The notes beneath the pieces are model-generated. The model was given only the letters and a program-made list of their open reading frames with translations. It had not been told where the DNA came from and made no database searches. 20,325 nt of DNA, taken from the NCBI GenBank assembly GCA_040002995.1, contig JBDUDK010000056.1, positions 1 to 20,325 on the forward strand, given 5' to 3'. Shown here piece after piece: positions 16,239 to 20,325 of the stretch. The DNA comes from JBDUDK01 sp040002995. Lineage in GTDB: Bacteria; Actinomycetota; Acidimicrobiia; Acidimicrobiales; Ilumatobacteraceae. Position 1 is the first letter of the stretch; every line of letters begins with the position of its first letter. A program made the position numbers and the translations under genes.

Positions 16239-16268
16239 CGTCGGCCAACCGGTCGCTGGTTCCCGACG
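16239..16268. promoter_or_regulatory. Inverted repeat in DUF2330/GH13 divergent promoter region
   Basis: CGTCGG (16239-16244) with AACC (16247-16250) pairs with GGTT (16258-16261) and CCGACG (16263-16268). This gives 10 base pairs around a 7-base centre with one small internal mismatch. It sits 16 bases before the GTG of the GH13 gene and 34 bases before the DUF2330 ATG, so it could be an operator serving both or a 5' leader hairpin on the GH13 message. Confidence 0.4.
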
Positions 16269-16284
16269 GCCGTAGGATTGGCGG

Positions 16285-17748
16285 GTGCACGCGGAGCAGG
16301 AGGCGGCGTGGCCCGCCCGCCCCGTGATCTACGAGGTGAACGTGTGGGTCTGGCTGCACGACGTCTCGTTGGAGCACGGCCGCCGGTGCAACCTTCTCGA
16401 CGTGCCTGACGAAGCCTGGGACTCGCTGATGCTTCCCGGTGTCAACGCCGTGTGGTTGATGGGCGTGTGGAGGCGCAGCGCGGCGGGTCGGGCGATCGCC
16501 GTATCCCATCCGGTTTTCCTCGAGGAGATGAAGGCGGTGCTTCCCGACCTCACCGACGCGGACATCATCGGCTCGGCGTACTCGCTCGCCGCGTACGAGG
16601 TCGACGCGCGGCTGGGAGGCGTCGATGGTCTTGCCACGGCGCGGGCCGCATTGCGAGCGCGCGGTATGCGCCTCGTGCTCGATCTCGTGCCCAATCACGT
16701 CGGTCCCGATCACCCGTGGGTGCACGACCCGGACCGTGTGGTGGTGGAGGGAACTGCCGACGATCTCACCGCCATTCCGACCGCGTGGCTCGACGTCGGC
16801 GGCAAAGTCGTCGCTCGCGCGCGTGACCCGTTCTTTCCCCCGTGGAGCGACGTCGTGCAGCTCAACGCATTTTCACCCGCCCTGCGACGGCGGATGGTGG
16901 ACACGATCAGGTCGCTCGGCGATCAATGCGATGGGCTGCGCTGTGACATGGCGATGCTGGCGCTCGACGATGTCTTCGCCGCGACATGGACCGGCCACGT
17001 CGGCGCCCCGTTGCCGCAACCGTTCTGGGTCGAGGTGATCACCGCGGTGCGCTCCACACATCCAGAGTTGGTGTTCATGGCCGAGGCGTACTGGGACCGC
17101 GAGGTCGATCTCCTCGCGCAGGGCTTTCATCTCTGTTACGACAAGCGCTTGTACGACCATCTCGTGCAACCGGATCCTGAGGCCGCGCGACAGCGAGTGG
17201 CCACCGGCGATCGGCTCGTGCGTTTCATCGAGAACCACGATGAGCGGCGCGCCGCCGCGGTGTTCGGGCGCGAAGCAGAGCGGGCCGCGCTTGTCACGGT
17301 GGCCACTGCTCCGGGCGCGCTCATGCTCCACGAGGGCCAACTCGACGGACGTCGCATTCGCGTCCCCGTGCATTTGGCCCGACGGCCCGGGGAACCGATC
17401 GATGAAGCTCGGAAGGCCGACACCCTCCTTGTGCTCGAAGCGGCGGCAGAGATCCGCGGTGGTGCGTGGCAGGCGTGCGCGGTGACGGGTTGGGCGGACG
17501 ACCACTCGTTCGGCCAACTGCTGGCGTGGTCATCGCGGAAGTCGGAAAGGCAGTACCTCATCGTGGTCAACCTCGCCGGCCGACCCGCCCACGCTCGAGT
17601 GCAGTGGAAGCCGACGCACACGGAGACCTCGGTCACGCTTGTCGATCTGCTCACCGGCACGTCGTATGAGCGCACGGGCGACGAGCTTGAGCGCGACGGT
17701 CTCTTCGTGGCGCTTCCTGCGTGGGGTGCGCACGTGATGGCGACCTAG
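16285..17748 (+). CDS. GH13 alpha-amylase-family glycoside hydrolase or transglycosylase
   Basis: This 487-residue cytoplasmic protein is a (beta/alpha)8-barrel GH13 enzyme acting on alpha-glucosidic bonds. All four conserved regions are present: DLVPNHV from residue 133, GLRCDMAML with nucleophile Asp221, VFMAEAYWD with acid/base Glu267, and RFIENHDE with transition-state Asp319. A C-terminal beta domain follows (QYLIVVNLAGRPAHARVQW...LFVALPAWGAHVM). There is no signal peptide, so it would work on intracellular glucans or small glucosides. The length is near the small end for amylases, and the specificity (hydrolase or transferase) is open. The start is GTG, with AGGA about 8 bases upstream. 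No other glycogen or trehalose genes are nearby. It ends 57 bases before the ABC transporter operon. Confidence 0.92.
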   Translation: MHAEQEAAWPARPVIYEVNVWVWLHDVSLEHGRRCNLLDVPDEAWDSLMLPGVNAVWLMGVWRRSAAGRAIAVSHPVFLEEMKAVLPDLTDADIIGSAYSLAAYEVDARLGGVDGLATARAALRARGMRLVLDLVPNHVGPDHPWVHDPDRVVVEGTADDLTAIPTAWLDVGGKVVARARDPFFPPWSDVVQLNAFSPALRRRMVDTIRSLGDQCDGLRCDMAMLALDDVFAATWTGHVGAPLPQPFWVEVITAVRSTHPELVFMAEAYWDREVDLLAQGFHLCYDKRLYDHLVQPDPEAARQRVATGDRLVRFIENHDERRAAAVFGREAERAALVTVATAPGALMLHEGQLDGRRIRVPVHLARRPGEPIDEARKADTLLVLEAAAEIRGGAWQACAVTGWADDHSFGQLLAWSSRKSERQYLIVVNLAGRPAHARVQWKPTHTETSVTLVDLLTGTSYERTGDELERDGLFVALPAWGAHVMAT

Positions 17749-17780
17749 TGCAGGCAGAACGCGAGATTCGCCGAGCTGGA

Positions 17781-17803
17781 GCGAGAACGATTATCATTTG
17801 TGT
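17781..17803 (+). promoter_or_regulatory. Zur/Fur-like operator overlapping -10 of leaderless metal-transporter operon
   Basis: The core AACGATTATCATT (17786-17798) is a near-perfect dyad with only one mismatched pair around its central base. It resembles the ATGATTATCAT-type core of Fur-family (Zur) boxes and is flanked by A/T-richer bases in otherwise GC-rich DNA. TATCAT (17792-17797) inside it matches the -10 consensus at 5 of 6 positions and lies 8 bases before the ATG at 17806. A repressor bound here would cover the -10 element and the start of the message. Confidence 0.65.
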
Positions 17804-17805
17804 CC

Positions 17806-18564
17806 ATGCCAGCAGCGACGGCACTTGAGCTCGATCGGGCCAACGTTTCCTATGGACGGCGGGTCGCGCTCGAAAACGTCAGCCTCGAAGTACACGAGGG
17901 CCAGTCGATCGCACTGATCGGGCCAAACGGCGCGGGCAAGTCGACGCTGCTGCGAGCCGTACTCGGTCTGGTGCCACTCGCCAGTGGAGCAGTGCGAGTG
18001 CTGGGGCGGGCGCCGGCCGACGCTCGTCGGTTCGTCGCGTACGTACCCCAAGCCGACGCCCTCGACACCGAGTTCCCCGTCACTGTGGAGCAGGTAGTGC
18101 TCATGGGTCGCACGCGTGCGATCGGCTGGGTGCGCCGTCCCGCACGCCGCGATCACGCGATCGCGCGCGATGCCCTCGACGAGGTTGGTCTCCTCGATTT
18201 GGCGAAGGTTCGCTTCGGCACACTTTCGGGAGGTCAACGTCAACGCGTTCTGCTCGCGAGGGCCGTCACGCAGGAGGCGCGACTCCTCCTGCTCGACGAG
18301 CCGTTCAACGGTGTCGACGCTGTCACCGTCGACGTCCTGCTCGATGTCCTCCATCGGTTGCGCGCCGGAGGCACGGCGGTCGTCATGTCGACGCACGACC
18401 TGTCGGTTGCTCATCTCGCCTGCGGCGATGCGTGCCTGCTCAACCGGCGCCAGGTCGCAGTAGGACCGATTTTGGAGGCGCTCACCCCGGCGCGGCTGGC
18501 CGAGGCCTACGGACCTCAGGCGGTGGCACTAACCACGGAGTCCACGATCATCACCACGGGTTGA
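17806..18564 (+). CDS. ABC transporter ATPase, zinc/manganese (ABC-3) type
   Basis: This 252-residue nucleotide-binding subunit powers metal import at the membrane. It has Walker A GPNGAGKST at 39-47, a Q-loop (YVPQADALD), signature LSGGQ at 140-144, Walker B LLLLDEPF with Asp164-Glu165, and the switch motif STHD. A D-loop-like NGVDAVT follows Walker B. The sequence is close to the ZnuC/TroB/SitB type, and the two permeases behind it confirm the class. A GTG at 17800 is possible, but the ATG at 17806 fits a leaderless transcript from the -10 element at 17792-17797, and no ribosome site exists for either. The stop overlaps the next start by one base (TGATG). Zinc is favoured because of the Zur-like box; manganese or iron cannot be excluded. 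Confidence 0.93.
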   Translation: MPAATALELDRANVSYGRRVALENVSLEVHEGQSIALIGPNGAGKSTLLRAVLGLVPLASGAVRVLGRAPADARRFVAYVPQADALDTEFPVTVEQVVLMGRTRAIGWVRRPARRDHAIARDALDEVGLLDLAKVRFGTLSGGQRQRVLLARAVTQEARLLLLDEPFNGVDAVTVDVLLDVLHRLRAGGTAVVMSTHDLSVAHLACGDACLLNRRQVAVGPILEALTPARLAEAYGPQAVALTTESTIITTG

Positions 18565-19424
18565 TGTTCCACTTCCTCCTGGATCCGTGGCATGCGCCGT
18601 ACATGCGCAGGGCGCTCATCGAGATGGGTGTGCTCGCCGTCCTCGCCGGCACCGTGAGCGTGTATGTCCTTCTGCGGCGGTTGGCGTTCATCGGCGACGC
18701 GCTCACCCACAGCGTGTTCCCCGGCGTCGTGGTGGCGTTCGTTCTCGGCCAGTCGCTGTTTCTCGGTGCGCTCGTCGCGGGCGTGGTCGCTGCGCTTCTC
18801 GTCGCGGCGGTCACTCGCTCGCGCCGGATAGATGACGATGCCGCGCTCGGAGTCGTCCTGGCCACGATGTTCGCCATCGGCGTTGTGGTTGTCTCGCACC
18901 AGCGTTCCTACGCGAGCGATCTCAGCGCTTTGGCGTTCGGCCGCATCCTGGCGGTCGACACCCGCGAGATCATCGTGTCGGCCGTGGTCGCGGCACTGGT
19001 CCTCGCCGTGCTGGCGACGCTGCACAAGGAACTCGTGTTCCGGGCCTTCGACCCCGTGGCTACCGAAGCCCTTGGCTACAGGGTCGGCGCGCTCGACGTG
19101 GTCTTGAATCTGGCCATCGCGCTGGTGGTGGTGGCCGCAGTGAAGGCCGTCGGCACCGTGTTGGTCGTCGCGCTCATCGTCGTGCCCGGCGCCACGGCCC
19201 GCCTTCTTACCGATCGCCTATCCCACATGATCGTCATCGCGTGCGCGATCACGGCGTTGTGCGGTTGGGTTGGACTGGCGACGAGCTACGACATCTCGCT
19301 TCACCACGGGGTCGGCGTCGCCTCGGGCGCGACGGTCGTGGTGGCGCTCACGGTCGCGTTCGCCGGCGCCGCGCTCGCGTCGCTGTTCACGACGCGTCGA
19401 GCTCGATTGGCGCCGACGCCATGA
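18564..19424 (+). CDS. ABC-3 family metal transporter permease 1
   Basis: This 286-residue integral membrane protein has about eight to nine hydrophobic helices. It carries the ABC-3 hallmark FIGDALTHSVFPGVVVAFVLG near residue 40-60 and the later LHKELVFRAFDPVATEALG cytoplasmic loop that contacts the ATPase, followed by VGTVLVVALIVVPGATARLL. It forms half of the channel of a Zn/Mn/Fe importer. The ATG at 18564 shares a base with the ATPase stop; an upstream extension of this frame to 18432 runs inside the ATPase gene and is rejected. Its stop overlaps the start of the second permease (ATGA). Such paired, non-identical permeases occur in TroCD/SitCD-type systems, where they form a heterodimer. 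Confidence 0.92.
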   Translation: MFHFLLDPWHAPYMRRALIEMGVLAVLAGTVSVYVLLRRLAFIGDALTHSVFPGVVVAFVLGQSLFLGALVAGVVAALLVAAVTRSRRIDDDAALGVVLATMFAIGVVVVSHQRSYASDLSALAFGRILAVDTREIIVSAVVAALVLAVLATLHKELVFRAFDPVATEALGYRVGALDVVLNLAIALVVVAAVKAVGTVLVVALIVVPGATARLLTDRLSHMIVIACAITALCGWVGLATSYDISLHHGVGVASGATVVVALTVAFAGAALASLFTTRRARLAPTP

Positions 19425-20287
19425 TCTATTTCCACGAGCTGGCGACATCGGCGCTACTGAGGCGGGCGGTGATGGAGGCCGTGGGGGTCGGGGCGATATG
19501 CGGCGCCCTTGGCGCGCACGTCGTGCTGCGCCGGCTGTCGTTCTTCACGGTGACGATCTCCCACGCGACGTTCCCTGGGGTCGTGATCGCCTCGATACTC
19601 GGCGCCTCGCTATTCCTCGGAGGCGCGGTGACGGCCCTGGCCGTGGTCGTGGCCGTTGGCATCGTCGGCTCCCAGCGTCGCCTCGACTCGTCGACCGCTA
19701 CCGGTGTCGTCCTCGCCGGCGCGTTCGCACTCGGCGTCCTGCTGTTGTCGGCGCAACCGAGAGCCACGACCGATCTCACCTCATTCCTGGTGGGCTCGTT
19801 GCTCACCGTGTCGAACGGCGATCTGGCGGTCACTTCGGTCGTGGCCGTAGTGGTTGTCGCCGTGATGTCGGCGCTGCACAAGGAGCTGGTGCTCGGTGCA
19901 TTCGACCGGGAGGGAGCAGAGGCGCTTGGGTTCCGCCCGCTGTGGCTCGATCTCGCCGTGCTCACGCTCGTGGCGATCACGGTGGTGACCGCGGTGCCCG
20001 CGGTCGGCACGATCTTGGTGGTGGCGCTGCTCGTCACGCCGGCCCTCACGGCCCGGCTGTGGACCGAACGAATCGGGTCGATGATGGTGCTCGGAGCGGC
20101 GCTCGGAGCCCTCTCTGGCTTCGTCGGACTTTGGGTCGCGACGCAAGCCCGCATCGCGGCGGGCGCGTCAGTGGTGCTCGTCTCGTCGGCCCTGCTCGCG
20201 CTGTCACTCGCGGCACGCGGAGCCCGTCGGACCTCGGTCTATGGTCGCCCCGGCCGCCCAGACGTTTCGAGCTTTGGCTCCCTGTGA
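19421..20287 (+). CDS. ABC-3 family metal transporter permease 2
   Basis: This 288-residue integral membrane protein is homologous to the preceding permease. It has RLSFFTVTISHATFPGVVIASILG, a LHKELVLGAFDREGAEALGF coupling loop and VGTILVVALLVTPALTARLW. In the first motif the usual GDALSH is changed to TVTISH, a small divergence from its partner. The start ATG overlaps the previous stop by four bases; the same frame open back to 19241 is inside permease 1. It likely pairs with permease 1 in one transporter. The final stop codon (20285-20287) sits in the loop of a stem-loop that probably ends transcription. No substrate-binding lipoprotein gene lies within the window. Confidence 0.92.
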   Translation: MIYFHELATSALLRRAVMEAVGVGAICGALGAHVVLRRLSFFTVTISHATFPGVVIASILGASLFLGGAVTALAVVVAVGIVGSQRRLDSSTATGVVLAGAFALGVLLLSAQPRATTDLTSFLVGSLLTVSNGDLAVTSVVAVVVVAVMSALHKELVLGAFDREGAEALGFRPLWLDLAVLTLVAITVVTAVPAVGTILVVALLVTPALTARLWTERIGSMMVLGAALGALSGFVGLWVATQARIAAGASVVLVSSALLALSLAARGARRTSVYGRPGRPDVSSFGSL

Positions 20288-20306
20288 GGGCACGAAGTCT
20301 CGAAAC
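20264..20306 (+). terminator. Long imperfect hairpin spanning last stop codon of metal-transporter operon
   Basis: GTTTCGAG (20264-20271) pairs perfectly with CTCGAAAC (20299-20306). Further in, CTT pairs with AAG, and an apical CCCT (20280-20283) pairs with AGGG (20287-20290) around GTG. The stop codon TGA at 20285-20287 falls in the apical loop region. There is no T-run, as is common for terminators in high-GC actinobacteria. It would end the three-gene transcript or protect its 3' end. Confidence 0.55.
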
Positions 20307-20325
20307 CTCCGCGGCCCCGTCGACG

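Noticed and set aside
18432..18563. His-rich N-terminus (HDHHH) of permease 1, tempting as a metal-binding segment
   Set aside because: It is a shifted-frame reading of the ATPase gene; the real start is the ATG overlapping the ATPase stop.

Overview
The window is high-GC, densely packed bacterial DNA. Start codons are ATG or GTG, genes often overlap by 1-4 bases, and no gene-free stretch exceeds about 90 bases. A high-GC actinobacterium is the best guess. Supporting features are an F420-type luciferase-like oxidoreductase, an HxlR regulator paired with an SRPBCC protein, apparent leaderless promoters and a DUF2330 protein. This rests on gene content and style only; I saw no rRNA, tRNA or marker gene. 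I saw no insertion sequences, CRISPR arrays, tRNAs or phage genes. || Layout: (1) 1-1758, minus strand: a winged-helix regulator and a DHA2-type MFS exporter whose C-terminus reaches the window edge. (2) 1839-9105, plus strand: a three-gene signalling operon. It encodes a membrane GGDEF-EAL protein, a soluble PAS hybrid histidine kinase with a C-terminal receiver, and a PAS-PAS-PAS-GGDEF-EAL-receiver protein. (3) 9093-10108, minus strand: an SRPBCC protein and an HxlR regulator. (4) 10191-14356, plus strand, divergent from (3): a luciferase-like (LLM) oxidoreductase, a molybdopterin oxidoreductase and two adjacent CrcB/Fluc fluoride channel subunits, all tightly coupled. (5) 14411-15175: a SAM methyltransferase. 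(6) 15182-16204, minus strand: an exported, membrane-anchored DUF2330 protein. (7) 16285-17748: a GH13 alpha-amylase-family enzyme. (8) 17806-20287: an ABC-3 metal transporter (ATPase plus two permeases) behind a Zur/Fur-like operator that overlaps the -10 element, closed by a hairpin over the last stop codon. || How the genes may work together: in block 2 the kinase probably feeds phosphate to its own receiver and possibly to the receiver at the end of the neighbouring c-di-GMP enzyme, linking sensing to c-di-GMP turnover. In blocks 3 and 4 the HxlR regulator sits opposite an operon that joins a flavin/F420-type enzyme, a molybdenum enzyme and fluoride exporters. That combination is the most unusual in the window and may represent chemistry that releases fluoride or needs protection from it; this is inference. 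Block 8 looks like zinc (or manganese) uptake repressed by a Fur-family metalloregulator. Its substrate-binding protein is not in the window.
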